A stretch of DNA of 64,000 nt from the NCBI GenBank assembly GCA_965231765.1, contig OZ246887.1, forward strand, positions 5,146,001 to 5,210,000, read 5' to 3'. Below, piece by piece: positions 55,544 through 64,000 of this stretch (position 1 is its first letter; each line of letters opens with the position of its first letter). Both the position numbers and the translations under genes were made by a program. Below the pieces are notes generated by a model, which worked only from the letters and a program-made list of their open reading frames with translations, was not told where the DNA came from and did not search any database. Source of the DNA: JAAXHF01 sp963665955. GTDB taxonomy: Bacteria > Desulfobacterota > Binatia > Bin18.

Positions 55544-56323
55544 CTAATCGCCCTCTTCAACATATTCCCGCATTGTGGCCAGACTCTGGGTTTGATGGTA
55601 CTGCAACTCATCCAGTGGGTAGCGATGCTCTCGACCATAGACGCACTGGTAGCGAGCATGACAGTAATCAATACAGTCGTTCGTGACAGCCAGCCGGTGC
55701 TGGACACAGCCGGGAATGTCCCAGCCTTTTTCCAGGCTGACGACATTGGCTGGGCAGGCTTTCATACAAGACCGTTCGGTACAACTTGGGCACGGGTCAA
55801 ACCCCTGGGCTGATGGAAGACTCGCGAGTTGTTGGTCGAATTTTTGGTCTATAAGGACGGCGGCCCGGAGTGCCATCCAGGGACCGTAGGTCGGATGAAT
55901 AACAATGCCGAGAATGCTGGGGCCAGCCAGACCTGAAGCCTGGGCGAGGTGCATAAAAGAGACAGGCTGGGTGGAGAAGCGAAACGGATATACGTACCGA
56001 TAGGCCGCACCTGAACGTTGTAATAGCGGGGTGAGGGAGTTTTTGATCACCTCGACGGTATAATCATCAAGTGGATGCGTACGTTCCCGTGGATGTGAAT
56101 GCTTTTGGAAATAGCCCGGTCGGGCATCGGTGTAGTGACGAAAACCTGCCCAGAACGCCCCGCCACCATTTCCTATCACAACGATGGATTGCGTCTGGGG
56201 TAGAAGCGATGTCACATGGTACTGGACAGGCACGAGCGCCTCGTAAGTTGCTCGTGCGGCTGTGCCAATCAGATTGAGTCCGTAGGGAGCAAGCGTAGCT
56301 GTGATGTCGTTCAGGAGATCCAT
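55544..56323 (-). CDS. QueG-like 4Fe-4S protein
   Basis: 259 residues. The N-terminal part resembles the cobalamin-binding part of epoxyqueuosine reductase QueG, and the C-terminal part has DPCPSCTERSCMKACPANVV, which gives one 4Fe-4S cluster motif (CxxCx4Cx3CP). A second group of Cys (CIDYCHARYQC) follows. Full QueG has two clusters and HEAT repeats; those are absent. It may be a corrinoid or Fe-S redox protein, not QueG itself. Confidence 0.75.
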   Translation of the reverse strand: MDLLNDITATLAPYGLNLIGTAARATYEALVPVQYHVTSLLPQTQSIVVIGNGGGAFWAGFRHYTDARPGYFQKHSHPRERTHPLDDYTVEVIKNSLTPLLQRSGAAYRYVYPFRFSTQPVSFMHLAQASGLAGPSILGIVIHPTYGPWMALRAAVLIDQKFDQQLASLPSAQGFDPCPSCTERSCMKACPANVVSLEKGWDIPGCVQHRLAVTNDCIDYCHARYQCVYGREHRYPLDELQYHQTQSLATMREYVEEGD

Positions 56324-56499
56324 AGTGGTATAATACTCTCCTGTAGGTATTGAAGCAGCCCCAAATCTCTAGAAGCTTGCAAAAGCCTTCTCTCCTCATC
56401 ACAACATTACAATAGGCCAGAATTTGATCCGGGCCTTCTGCTCAGGCACACCGGTAGCCGGGGCTTGCTATAAGATCTTTATCGGAAAATGAGGAGATT

Positions 56500-56513
56500 G
56501 CTTTCGCCCGACA
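56500..56513. repeat. 14-bp repeat, copy 1 (GCTTTCGCCCGACA)
   Basis: Identical to 57589-57602. Both copies lie just outside the cyclase gene and are followed within 30 bp by a CTTTTTTC. Confidence 0.7.
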
Positions 56514-56539
56514 AGTGTCACGGGCTGGCGCTTTTTTCC

Positions 56540-56569
56540 TTGACAGTCTTTGGCCAGGCTGACTATGAT
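56540..56569 (+). promoter_or_regulatory. Candidate sigma-70 promoter of the cyclase gene
   Basis: TTGACA (56540-56545), 18-bp spacer, TATGAT (56564-56569), 21 bp before the start codon. The best promoter match in the window. AAGGAGGGG follows. Confidence 0.65.
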
Positions 56570-56590
56570 GCCGACCAAGGAGGGGAGTGT

Positions 56591-57529
56591 ATGGCGGCTA
56601 ATAGCGATTTGACAGAAGAGCAAGCGCAGGAGTTTTTCACAACCTTAAGTAATTGGGGAAAATGGGGAACAGACGATCAACTTGGCGCACTGAATTATAT
56701 CACGGCGCAGAAACGTGCTCAGGCCGCAGCCCTGGTGCAGGAAGGCCGCACGGTTTCTCTGTCACTGCCATTGGCGACTGAGCCCGGACCCGACAATCCA
56801 ACCCCGGTGATGCACTTGATGATGCAAACAGGGGCCAAGGGAGAAGCCAGCGTCGCACCGATTCCATACAGTGCTGACTATTTTGCGATTGCGCCGCATG
56901 GTTTAGCCAATACGCATTTAGATGCCCTGTGTCATGTCTTCCACCGCGGCAAAATGTATAACGGTTACCCGTCTGAAGATGTGACGGCCAAAGGAGCCCG
57001 GAACGGGGCTATCGACGCGCTGAAAGAGGGCATCGTGTCGCGTGGAGTGTTGATCGATGTGCCCCGTATTAAAGGGAAAGATTGGCTTGAACCTGGCGAA
57101 GAAATTACTCCGGCTGACTTAGAAGCAGCTGAGCAAGCTGGCGGCTTTCGGGTTGAATCTGGGGATGTGCTTTTTGTCCGGACGGGCAGGCATGCCCGGC
57201 TGCAGGCCACTGGACCGTGGGACTCTTTTGCCGACGGTATGGCTGGACTGGGGGCTGCCTGTTTGCCATGGCTCCACCAGCGTCAAGTTGCCGCCCTGGC
57301 TGGCGACGGAGCGAGTGATGTCTTGCCGAGTGGCTATGAGAAGCTGCTCTTACCCATCCATGCCGTCACGATTGTCGCTATGGGAATCCATTTGATCGAT
57401 AACTGCGATCTTGAGAATGTTGCTCAAGCCTGTGCCGCGCGATCGCGTTGGGCATTTCTGTCTGTTATCGCTCCACTTGTGTTGGAGAAAGGCACGGCAT
57501 CGCCAGTCAATCCATTGGCTGTGTTCTAA
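56591..57529 (+). CDS. Cyclase-family (kynurenine formamidase-like) hydrolase
   Basis: 312 residues of the cyclase/PF04199 fold, which use a metal site to hydrolyse amides or esters. The metal motif is HGLANTHLDALCHVFHRG (HxxTHxDxxxH type). ATG 56591 follows AAGGAGGGG; the open frame reaches further upstream across the promoter. Neighbours give no substrate; relatives in environmental bacteria act on xenobiotics or tryptophan breakdown. Confidence 0.88.
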   Translation: MAANSDLTEEQAQEFFTTLSNWGKWGTDDQLGALNYITAQKRAQAAALVQEGRTVSLSLPLATEPGPDNPTPVMHLMMQTGAKGEASVAPIPYSADYFAIAPHGLANTHLDALCHVFHRGKMYNGYPSEDVTAKGARNGAIDALKEGIVSRGVLIDVPRIKGKDWLEPGEEITPADLEAAEQAGGFRVESGDVLFVRTGRHARLQATGPWDSFADGMAGLGAACLPWLHQRQVAALAGDGASDVLPSGYEKLLLPIHAVTIVAMGIHLIDNCDLENVAQACAARSRWAFLSVIAPLVLEKGTASPVNPLAVF

Positions 57530-57531
57530 GA

Positions 57532-57641
57532 AAGTTCTGAGTTCCCAGCAATGAGTACTGAGTGAAGAGCAGCCTGCTTCAAGCGTGAGCTTTCGCCCGA
57601 CAGGGCACTTTTTTCTACTCAGAACTCAGGACTCAGAACTT
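57532..57641. repeat. Degenerate CTGAGTN repeats forming an inverted repeat
   Basis: AAGTTCTGAGT (57532-57542) and its complement ACTCAGAACTT (57631-57641) flank about 88 bp with further copies of TGAGT/ACTCA. The second 14-bp repeat (57589-57602) lies between. T6 after GGGCAC at 57610 could end the cyclase mRNA. Confidence 0.6.
57589..57602. repeat. 14-bp repeat, copy 2 (GCTTTCGCCCGACA)
   Basis: See copy at 56500-56513. Confidence 0.7.
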
Positions 57642-57714
57642 GCCGTCTCTATTCTCTCCCGTTGACGCTTCAATGTCCCAATGCATGCTATAGAGAGAAA
57701 CTGCTGAGCACGCC

Positions 57715-58686
57715 ATGAGAGCAATTCGTTTTCACGAATGGGGTGGGTCTGAGGTCTTGCGCTATGAGGTGGTATCGGAACCTCAGCCGGACGATACTCA
57801 GGTCTTGATCAAAGTGGCAGCAGCTGGAGTCAATTATTCTGATCTCGGTCGTCGCCAAGGAAGCTACGCCATTCCTCAGCCGCTACCGACTGTGCCTGGC
57901 TTAGAGGTGGCTGGAACAGTGAGCCACGTTGGAGCGGAAGTCACCGACTTTGTCCCTGGCCAACGGGTCATGGCTTGGGTTGGTGGAGGCGGATATGCCG
58001 AATATGCCAAAGCTTCAGTTGAGGCCGTGTATGCTATTCCTGACACACTGGGCTTTGAGGCGGCGGCGGGAATGCCAGTGGTTTTCTTGACGGCGTACCA
58101 TATCCTTAAAACTTGCGCTCGTGTCCAGCCGCACGAGTTTGTCCTTGTCCAGGCCGGGGCGAGTGGGGTTGGCACGATTGCTGTCCAGCTGGCAAAGCTG
58201 TGGGGCGCGCGGGTGTTTGCGACCGCTTCTACGGAAGAAAAACTCCAGCGTATCCGTGAGCTGGGGGTTGAGGAGGTCATCAATTATTCCGAGAAGGACT
58301 TTGTGTCTGAAGTCCTGCGGATGACTGACCGACGGGGGGTCGATATTGTTCTCGAATGTGTTGGGGGCGAGGTGCTGACCAAAAGTCTGGCCTGTTTGGT
58401 ACCAATGGGTAGGTTGGTTATTTATGGTCGGGCCAGCGGTTCCCTGCCAGTCTTGGATAGCGCCCAGATTCTGACCCGTAACATCACGGTGAGTGGTTTA
58501 CACCTAGGCATGCCGCCTTGGCATGCGGCTATGCATCGGCAGGCTATGCACGAGCTGCTCGAAATGGTCCAAACTGGAAGACTCCGGCCAATTATAGATC
58601 GTACGTTTCGACTCGCCCAGGCGGATGACGCCCATCGGTATCTGGCTGCACGTAAGACGATGGGGAAGGTTGTTTTGGTGCCGTGA
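57715..58686 (+). CDS. Zinc-independent quinone oxidoreductase / alcohol dehydrogenase
   Basis: 323 residues of the QOR branch of medium-chain dehydrogenases. GVNYSDLGRRQG and PGLEVAGTVSHVG at the N-terminus, NADPH motif QAGASGVGTIAVQLAKLWGA in adjoining pieces. No structural or catalytic zinc Cys. Reduces quinones or enals with NADPH. ATG 57715 preceded by weak GAGCACGCC; a TTGACG/TATAGA pair upstream has poor spacing (21). Confidence 0.92.
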   Translation: MRAIRFHEWGGSEVLRYEVVSEPQPDDTQVLIKVAAAGVNYSDLGRRQGSYAIPQPLPTVPGLEVAGTVSHVGAEVTDFVPGQRVMAWVGGGGYAEYAKASVEAVYAIPDTLGFEAAAGMPVVFLTAYHILKTCARVQPHEFVLVQAGASGVGTIAVQLAKLWGARVFATASTEEKLQRIRELGVEEVINYSEKDFVSEVLRMTDRRGVDIVLECVGGEVLTKSLACLVPMGRLVIYGRASGSLPVLDSAQILTRNITVSGLHLGMPPWHAAMHRQAMHELLEMVQTGRLRPIIDRTFRLAQADDAHRYLAARKTMGKVVLVP

Positions 58687-58702
58687 GCTCCCCCACTGAG
58701 TC

Positions 58703-59824
58703 TCAACGCTCCTTGTCTTTCCTGTTTTTTTGCTGCGAATGAGATTTGGCAAATTCTTTCCCGGCCCGTCCCGAGCTGTCTGATTGGCTGTCCGACGGCG
58801 CCTCGACGGCGCCTGTCTTCTCCGACTGGCTTTCCTGCAGCTGTTCACGGGGTTTTTGCTCAGTATTCGGAGCCACTGGATTCGTCCCCGCAGGTTGCTC
58901 TGCTAACCGGGTTCTGCTTTTTTGCGGATGCCACCAGCCGCCGAGGGCAGAATTTTTTGTTGCCAGGGAAAATCCAAAGGTCCGGGCAATCTCTTGCCAC
59001 ACCCGAGTGCGTAAATGGCGGAAAAAGTCGCTGTTCTCAAACTCTTTCTCAAGAACCGCAGCTGTGGTGTTGGAGACTAATCGTTGCATCCAGCTGTCAA
59101 AGGGAATAGGCGGCAGGAAGGCAAAGGCTCTGAGTTTATTGGCCATGTCCATTAAACCTGCGCTGACTTTATTGGCTAAAAAATAGCTGCGCGATCGGTG
59201 CTGGAGGCGTTTATTGATCTCGGTGATTTCAATGAACATCTGCAGCGAGGTGCGCCAGCTGATGTCGTCTTCTTCAAGCACAATCAGGTTCATATCGCTG
59301 AGTGTTGCGGCAGCCAGGCTGAGGCTGCCTAAACCAGCCTGCGTATCGAAAATCAGAAAGTCGATAGGCAACGCCTTGTCCACAAAACGTCGCAGTCGCC
59401 TGAGCTTTTCGACCGCCATATCGAGATCGATACGAGAAACCTGGGTCCAGTCTGGACGTTCACTTTCTGTAGAAGCTGGCAGGATAAAAGTATTCTCCAT
59501 CCGCCGATACAGAGAGGGCGATTGGGCTCCTTGTCCCTCACCGTCTCCCTCACCATTCATGGCAATTCCTTTTTGCAAGGCTGCTAAGAGGGTGTTTTCC
59601 TTATCCGGGTCAACAGACAGATACTCGATCAGTGACAAAGGGACCTGATCAAGCTCAATTTTATTACGGTACGCCAAGAGGGTCAGCCCACTGACGGACA
59701 GATCGAGATCGACCAATAAGACGTTGCAGTTTGCTTCCTGCTGGATGATACGAGCGAGGCTGGTGGACAGGAGTGTTTTGCCCACGCCACCTTTCCCGCT
59801 ACACAGCGTGATCGTTCTCAGCAT
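58703..59824 (-). CDS. MinD/ParA-like ATPase, orphan
   Basis: 373 residues. The deviant Walker A SGKGGVGKT (9-17) is at the very N-terminus, then LLVDLDLSVSG, and the Walker B LPIDFLIFDTQAGLG. The C-terminal 75 residues are a polar Ser/Gln/Lys-rich tail. No minC/minE, parB or flagellar partner is near. FlhG-, MinD- and ParA-type functions are all possible. The 'SGL' and 'WRTSLQMF' stretches do not match any that I know. It is divergent from ettA. Confidence 0.85.
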   Translation of the reverse strand: MLRTITLCSGKGGVGKTLLSTSLARIIQQEANCNVLLVDLDLSVSGLTLLAYRNKIELDQVPLSLIEYLSVDPDKENTLLAALQKGIAMNGEGDGEGQGAQSPSLYRRMENTFILPASTESERPDWTQVSRIDLDMAVEKLRRLRRFVDKALPIDFLIFDTQAGLGSLSLAAATLSDMNLIVLEEDDISWRTSLQMFIEITEINKRLQHRSRSYFLANKVSAGLMDMANKLRAFAFLPPIPFDSWMQRLVSNTTAAVLEKEFENSDFFRHLRTRVWQEIARTFGFSLATKNSALGGWWHPQKSRTRLAEQPAGTNPVAPNTEQKPREQLQESQSEKTGAVEAPSDSQSDSSGRAGKEFAKSHSQQKNRKDKER

Positions 59825-59856
59825 AGTGTCCTCCGAGCTTCAAGGGCAAAGGATGA

Positions 59857-59885
59857 TTGACCTTCATAGAGGCTCCTCCTATGTT
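59857..59885 (+). promoter_or_regulatory. Candidate sigma-70 promoter of ettA
   Basis: TTGACC (59857-59862), 17-bp spacer, TATGTT (59880-59885), 120 bp before the start codon. Long leader. Confidence 0.45.
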
Positions 59886-60006
59886 GATGCTCCCGAATGG
59901 TCAAGAGGCGTTGCCTGCATTATGGTGCAGAGTATCCCAAATGAGTCAAATGCGCTGGCGAGATTGCCAGATAATATTGCAAATATACCAGTACAACAGG
60001 GGCACC

Positions 60007-61794
60007 ATGAGTAAAGGACACGCCAAAAAGAATAAACAGGCTCAGCCCAATCAACGCGATGCCCGGACTGGGCAAGCTGCCCGAACTGTACAGGACACCA
60101 AATCCGCGCAGAGCACGGAATCGAAGCAGGTTATTTTTTCCTTAATTGGGGTTGGCCGTATTCATCCACCGAAGCGCTATGTGCTCAAAGACATCTCCTT
60201 GTCCTTCTATTATGGGGCCAAAATCGGCGTGTTGGGACTCAACGGCTCAGGCAAGAGTTCCTTGCTGCGCATTATCGCTGGGGTGGATAAGGACTACCTG
60301 GGTGAGGTGACGTTTTCCAAAGGCTATTCGGTTGGTTTATTAGAGCAAGAGCCCGTGCTGGAGGCAGGGAAAACCGTCCGCCAAATCGTTGAGGAAGGGC
60401 GCCACGAGCTGATCGCTATTCTGCACGAGTATGAGGAAGTCAGTCATAAGCTCGGCGAAGATATTACTCCTGACGAGATGGAATCCTTGCTTGAAAAACA
60501 GGCCAAGCTGCAAGACAAGATTGAAGCGGCAGGTGGCTGGGATTTAGAAAATCAACTCGAACTGGCCATGGACGCGCTCCGCTGCCCACCAGCTGACTCG
60601 CCCGTCGATATTTTATCTGGCGGTGAGCGCCGACGGGTTGCCTTATGCCGTCTGTTGATTCAACAACCCGATATTCTGCTACTCGACGAGCCGACGAACC
60701 ACCTCGATGCCGAGTCCGTGCAATGGCTGGAGCAGCATCTGCAACGCTATGCGGGGACTGTCATTGCCGTTACTCATGACCGTTATTTCCTTGATAATGT
60801 TGCAGGTTGGATTTTGGAGCTGGATCGGGGCCAAGGCATTCCTTTTCAGGGTAATTATTCCTCATGGTTAGAGCAGAAGAGCGCCCGGCTGGAGAGCCAA
60901 GAGAAGACGGAATCCAAGCGCCGCAAGACTTTGGAGCGGGAACTGGAGTGGATTCGGATGTCGCCCAAGGGCAGGCAGGCCAAGGGTAAGGCGCGGGTGA
61001 ATCGGTATGAGGAACTGGTCAGCCAGGAGTATGACCAGGGCGCAGAAGACCTGGAAATTTATATTCCACCTGGTCCTCGTCTGGGTGATGTGGTGGTTGA
61101 GGCCGACGCGGTCAGCAAATCGTTTGGGGGCAAGCTCTTGTTTGAAAACGTGGATTTCAAGCTCCCCCGGGGCGGCATAGTTGGTGTCATTGGGCCGAAC
61201 GGAGCGGGTAAGACTACCTTGCTACGGATGATGATTGGCCAAGAAGAGTCAGATACCGGATCGTTCAAAGTTGGCGAGACAGTTCAGGTGGGCTACGCTG
61301 ACCAAAGTCGGACCTTGGATGGCGAGAAGAACGTGTGGGAGGTGATCTCAGACGGCCAGGATATTATCCCGCTTGGCAAACGTGAGATGAATTCCCGGGC
61401 GTATGTTGGTCGCTTCAATTTCGGTGGCTCTGATCAGCAGAAAAAGGTCAAAGATTTGTCGGGTGGAGAACGCAACCGGGTCCATATGGCCCGGATGCTC
61501 AAAGAAGAAGCCAATCTGTTGTTGTTTGATGAGCCGACCAACGACCTGGATGTCAATACGCTCCGCGCTTTAGAAGAGGGGATTGAGCAGTTTGGTGGCT
61601 GCTGCATGGTCGTCAGTCATGATCGCTGGTTTCTCGACCGAGTTGCGACCCATATTCTTGCGTTTGAAGGCGACAGTAAAGTCGTGTGGTTTGAAGGCAA
61701 TTACAGCGATTATGAGACAGATCGGAAAAAGCGTCTGGGCAAGGCCGCCGATCGGCCACATCGGATTCGGTATCGCAAGTTGACCCGCGATTAA
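60007..61794 (+). CDS. ettA: Energy-dependent translational throttle protein EttA
   Basis: ABC-F ATPase that binds the ribosomal E site. Two nucleotide domains: Walker A GLNGSGKSSLLR and GPNGAGKTTLLR; ABC signatures LSGGERRRVALCRLL and LSGGERNRVHMARML; the linker 'arm' reads PKGRQAKGKARVNRYEEL. 595 residues; the first 40 (KKNKQAQPNQRDARTG...) are a basic extra tail not in E. coli EttA (555). ATG 60007 is preceded by ACAGGGGCACC. Confidence 0.95.
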   Translation: MSKGHAKKNKQAQPNQRDARTGQAARTVQDTKSAQSTESKQVIFSLIGVGRIHPPKRYVLKDISLSFYYGAKIGVLGLNGSGKSSLLRIIAGVDKDYLGEVTFSKGYSVGLLEQEPVLEAGKTVRQIVEEGRHELIAILHEYEEVSHKLGEDITPDEMESLLEKQAKLQDKIEAAGGWDLENQLELAMDALRCPPADSPVDILSGGERRRVALCRLLIQQPDILLLDEPTNHLDAESVQWLEQHLQRYAGTVIAVTHDRYFLDNVAGWILELDRGQGIPFQGNYSSWLEQKSARLESQEKTESKRRKTLERELEWIRMSPKGRQAKGKARVNRYEELVSQEYDQGAEDLEIYIPPGPRLGDVVVEADAVSKSFGGKLLFENVDFKLPRGGIVGVIGPNGAGKTTLLRMMIGQEESDTGSFKVGETVQVGYADQSRTLDGEKNVWEVISDGQDIIPLGKREMNSRAYVGRFNFGGSDQQKKVKDLSGGERNRVHMARMLKEEANLLLFDEPTNDLDVNTLRALEEGIEQFGGCCMVVSHDRWFLDRVATHILAFEGDSKVVWFEGNYSDYETDRKKRLGKAADRPHRIRYRKLTRD

Positions 61795-61908
61795 TTCCTC
61801 ACACCCATGCGGGCTGATGGACGGTCATACGGTATGCGTATCCCAGATACGGCGCTCAAATATATTCCGTTTCAGCGGATTGGGTATCCACTCTTTACCA
61901 ACCGTGTT

Positions 61909-61929
61909 TTTTTCGCGCAGTGCGAAAAA
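61909..61929. terminator. AT-rich hairpin after ettA
   Basis: TTTTTCGC, loop GCAGT, GCGAAAAA, then TCCTGCCTTTTTT. Weak terminator. Confidence 0.35.
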
Positions 61930-62039
61930 TCCTGCCTTTTTTGAGCGTCGATTAAAGCGTATTGACCGCCTGTCTGTTCCAGCGTGCAGCATCATCGCCG
62001 AAGAAAAAAAACACGTCCGCGTCCTGTGCCATAAATAAG

Positions 62040-62846
62040 ATGAATCAAATAGACGACGCGGAGTATCTCCGTTCGACGCAGTATCGCCAGGCACATAATC
62101 TCCGGGCCCGACTCGACGTGCTGAATCGCTATCGGAGCCATCCAACCCCTTGGTATGTATGGCTCTTTGAGCATATTCAGCTACCACCGATTGCTGCTAT
62201 CCTTGAAGTCGGCTGCGGTTTGGGAAACCTGTGGATTGAAAATCTCACCCGCATTCCAACCCAGTGGCATCTCACCCTGTCAGACTTCTCGCCAGGCATG
62301 TTGGTCTCTGTCCAGCAGCATCTAGCTGCCCAGCTTCCGGTTGCGGATTACACCGTACTTGATCTGCAAGCCCTCCCATTTCCTGAGGCGTGCTTCGACG
62401 CAGTTATTGCCAATCACATGCTGTACCATGTGCCGGATCGCCCCACAGCTTTGGCTGAAGTCCAACGAGTACTCAAACCACACGGCCGTTTCTATGCCTC
62501 GACAGTTGGACAACAGCATCTGCTTGAGTTGGCAGATATTGTGCAGCGTTTTGATCCGAATCTTGCGCTGTGGAACGGGTGGCCTATGGAGTCGTTTATT
62601 GTGGAGAACGGCTCTGCGCAGCTTGTCCCTTGGCTGACGCAGATAAGCCTGGATCGGTATACCGATTCGATGATCGTGGACCAAGCCCAAGGGCTCGCTG
62701 CGTATGTCTTGTCCAGCACTGCCGTCCCAAAAGAGCAACATCACGCATTTCAACATTTTGTTGAAGCGGAGTTGCGGAGTCAGGGAGGCAGGCTTCGGGT
62801 GACGAAAGAGTTCGGACTGTTTTCCGGAGTGCGAGGCGAGGCCTAG
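62040..62846 (+). CDS. Class I SAM-dependent methyltransferase
   Basis: 268 residues. Motif I ILEVGCGLGNLW, then LSDFSPGML and the YHVPDRPTALAEVQRVLKPHG stretch in two adjoining motifs, as in Methyltransf_11. Substrate unknown. ATG 62040 is the most likely start; the frame is open further upstream. The next membrane methyltransferase starts 3 bp after the stop, so the two form an operon. Confidence 0.88.
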   Translation: MNQIDDAEYLRSTQYRQAHNLRARLDVLNRYRSHPTPWYVWLFEHIQLPPIAAILEVGCGLGNLWIENLTRIPTQWHLTLSDFSPGMLVSVQQHLAAQLPVADYTVLDLQALPFPEACFDAVIANHMLYHVPDRPTALAEVQRVLKPHGRFYASTVGQQHLLELADIVQRFDPNLALWNGWPMESFIVENGSAQLVPWLTQISLDRYTDSMIVDQAQGLAAYVLSSTAVPKEQHHAFQHFVEAELRSQGGRLRVTKEFGLFSGVRGEA

Positions 62847-62849
62847 GGT

Positions 62850-63401
62850 ATGGATTCCCTACGCTACAGTGTTGCGTTCCTGTTTCTACTGGGCTTACCA
62901 CCTGGTCTTTTCTTCTGGCTTTGCATTCATCCGTTTGCCGCGTTTTGGCGGCGGCTGGGATTAGGCTGGGCGTATGGGCTTGTCGGGGCGACCATGCTGG
63001 TGCTCATGGCTGGGATCTATCTGGTTCGCACGCCCCTTTTGGCGACCCAGCTTGGGACCAACTTTTTATGCCTTGGCCTGGCGCTGGTGTGTCTGACTGG
63101 TGCGGGATTGATTGCCTTCCAACGTCGTCAGTATCTGACGGTTCGTATCATGATAGGCATCCCAGAACTCAGGACCGAAGACCAGCCCGGCGCTCTTTTG
63201 ACTGAAGGCATCTACGCCCGCATCCGGCATCCACGCTATGTTGAGGTGTTCTTGGCCGTGTACGCTTGGGCGGTACTGAGTCTGCCCGTACTCTACGCCA
63301 TTGTGGTCCTGGAAGAGCGGGAATTAGGTCACCGGTTTGGGCAAGTCTATATTGACTACTGTCGTCACGTTCCCCGATTCATTCCCCGTTTCTACGCCTG
63401 A
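62850..63401 (+). CDS. ICMT/PEMT-like membrane methyltransferase
   Basis: 183 residues with four or five hydrophobic segments. The C-terminal SAM-binding pattern GIYARIRHPRYVE and EERELGHRFGQVYIDYCRHV is typical of the isoprenylcysteine carboxyl methyltransferase-like family in bacteria. Substrates are lipids or unknown. Coupled to the preceding soluble methyltransferase. Confidence 0.87.
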   Translation: MDSLRYSVAFLFLLGLPPGLFFWLCIHPFAAFWRRLGLGWAYGLVGATMLVLMAGIYLVRTPLLATQLGTNFLCLGLALVCLTGAGLIAFQRRQYLTVRIMIGIPELRTEDQPGALLTEGIYARIRHPRYVEVFLAVYAWAVLSLPVLYAIVVLEERELGHRFGQVYIDYCRHVPRFIPRFYA

Positions 63402-63465
63402 CTTTTTGATCTGCAACGAAACCCTGCCAGGGAAGCAACATCAAAAGAACGGTTCTCCTGATGCT

Positions 63466-63495
63466 TTGCTTTTTTTCAAAGTGTCGAGCTATGCT
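63466..63495 (+). promoter_or_regulatory. Candidate promoter of the glutamate synthase-family gene
   Basis: TTGCTT (63466-63471), 18-bp spacer, TATGCT (63490-63495); 36 bp before the GTG. Confidence 0.4.
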
Positions 63496-63531
63496 GCGAG
63501 GCGAATAGACGAGAGGAAAGGAAATATTGCC

Positions 63532-64000
63532 GTGCGTAGAGTTTTTCTGGTGTTTGTCGTTGCCGTTGTTGGGGCGTCTGTTGCAGCTGCGTTTTCAGAG
63601 CCGTCGCTGCTGTGGTCGTGGGTCGTTCTTGGCCCGCTGATTGGCTTGGGATTCTTTGACTATTTCCAGACGTCGCGCGCCATATTGAGAAACTTCCCCA
63701 TTATGGGCCACGGACGCTATCTCCTGGAAACGATCCGGCCAGAGATCTACCAGTATTTTGTGGAAAGTGACACTGAAGGCGTTCCATTTGACCGAGATCA
63801 ACGTTCGCTTGTCTATCAGCGGGCCAAACAGGTCCGTGACACTGTCCCCTTTGGCACGAAGACGAATGTGTATGAGACGAATTATGAGTGGGCGAATCAC
63901 TCTTTGGTACCGCTCCACTTGGCAGTTGATGACCTCCGAGTACAGGTTGGCGGTCCTGACTGCAAACAACCATACTCGGCCAGTATCTTAAATATCTCGG
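63532..64000 (+). CDS. FMN-binding glutamate synthase-family protein, 5' part
   Basis: The gene runs off the end of the window; 156 codons are visible. It starts GTG after GAGGAAAGG. The first 45 residues form two hydrophobic segments, and then ILRNFPIMGHGRYLLE, RPEIYQYFVESD and YQRAKQVRDTVPFGT, the N-terminal pattern of the single-chain FMN-binding glutamate synthase-like family (YerD type). These proteins have the alpha-subunit central FMN domain without the glutaminase. The membrane anchor fits that type. Confidence 0.88.
   Translation, partial: MRRVFLVFVVAVVGASVAAAFSEPSLLWSWVVLGPLIGLGFFDYFQTSRAILRNFPIMGHGRYLLETIRPEIYQYFVESDTEGVPFDRDQRSLVYQRAKQVRDTVPFGTKTNVYETNYEWANHSLVPLHLAVDDLRVQVGGPDCKQPYSASILNIS

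Overview
The window is a gene-dense stretch of a Gram-negative bacterial chromosome. RseP, an AMIN-domain amidase, a GspE ATPase and an HpnN-like RND protein imply two membranes. There are no tRNAs, rRNAs, IS elements, phage genes or CRISPR arrays. Housekeeping neighbours such as sucCD / ndk-rlmN-mtnP and a fused radical SAM/DUF2344 protein next to RNase G recall Desulfobacterota-like or Tectomicrobia (Entotheonella-like) lineages. This placement is inference from gene order and protein style, not from a marker tree.

Bases 1-20,300 are core cellular genes, all on the + strand. They run rho (3' part), rpsB-tsf-pyrH-frr-uppS-cdsA-rseP-tsaB (translation, UMP kinase, isoprenoid and phospholipid precursors, envelope stress protease, tRNA t6A), sucC-sucD, a TPR protein, ndk-rlmN-mtnP, a UDP-sugar cluster (a frameshifted glycosyltransferase, UDP-glucose dehydrogenase, UDP-xylose synthase, epimerase), then lepA-lepB-gspE.

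Bases 22,200-28,800 hold a sulfur/methionine locus with two divergent arms. The minus arm encodes a DsrE-like protein, a fusion of a TusA-like sulfur-carrier domain to a core methionine synthase (MetE C-terminal domain), a sulfite-oxidase-fold domain protein and a Nudix hydrolase. The plus arm is metY-metX-metW, making homocysteine from homoserine. The arms share one intergenic region with two face-to-face promoter candidates and a 13-bp palindrome between them. The locus ends in a strong bidirectional terminator shared with a Dyp-type peroxidase gene.

Bases 28,800-48,100 are mixed single genes: yidD, xth, a DHH phosphoesterase, an amidase, Trm112, an SDR, SEC-C and GxxExxY proteins, rng with a fused radical SAM gene upstream, an HNH nuclease, an RND/MMPL transporter and fumC. 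Bases 48,200-52,000 carry a dynamin-like GTPase and an ECF sigma / membrane anti-sigma / Spy-like periplasmic protein operon.

Bases 52,200-57,500 are the most unusual accessory part. A minus-strand operon encodes a 'WTDGLP' protein of unknown function, a UGSC-family selenoprotein with an in-frame TGA followed by a SECIS-like hairpin, and a TetR regulator. A GST, a QueG-like Fe-S protein and a cyclase-family hydrolase follow. The last part has a quinone oxidoreductase, an orphan MinD-like ATPase, ettA, two methyltransferases and the 5' end of an FMN-binding glutamate synthase-family gene that runs off the window.
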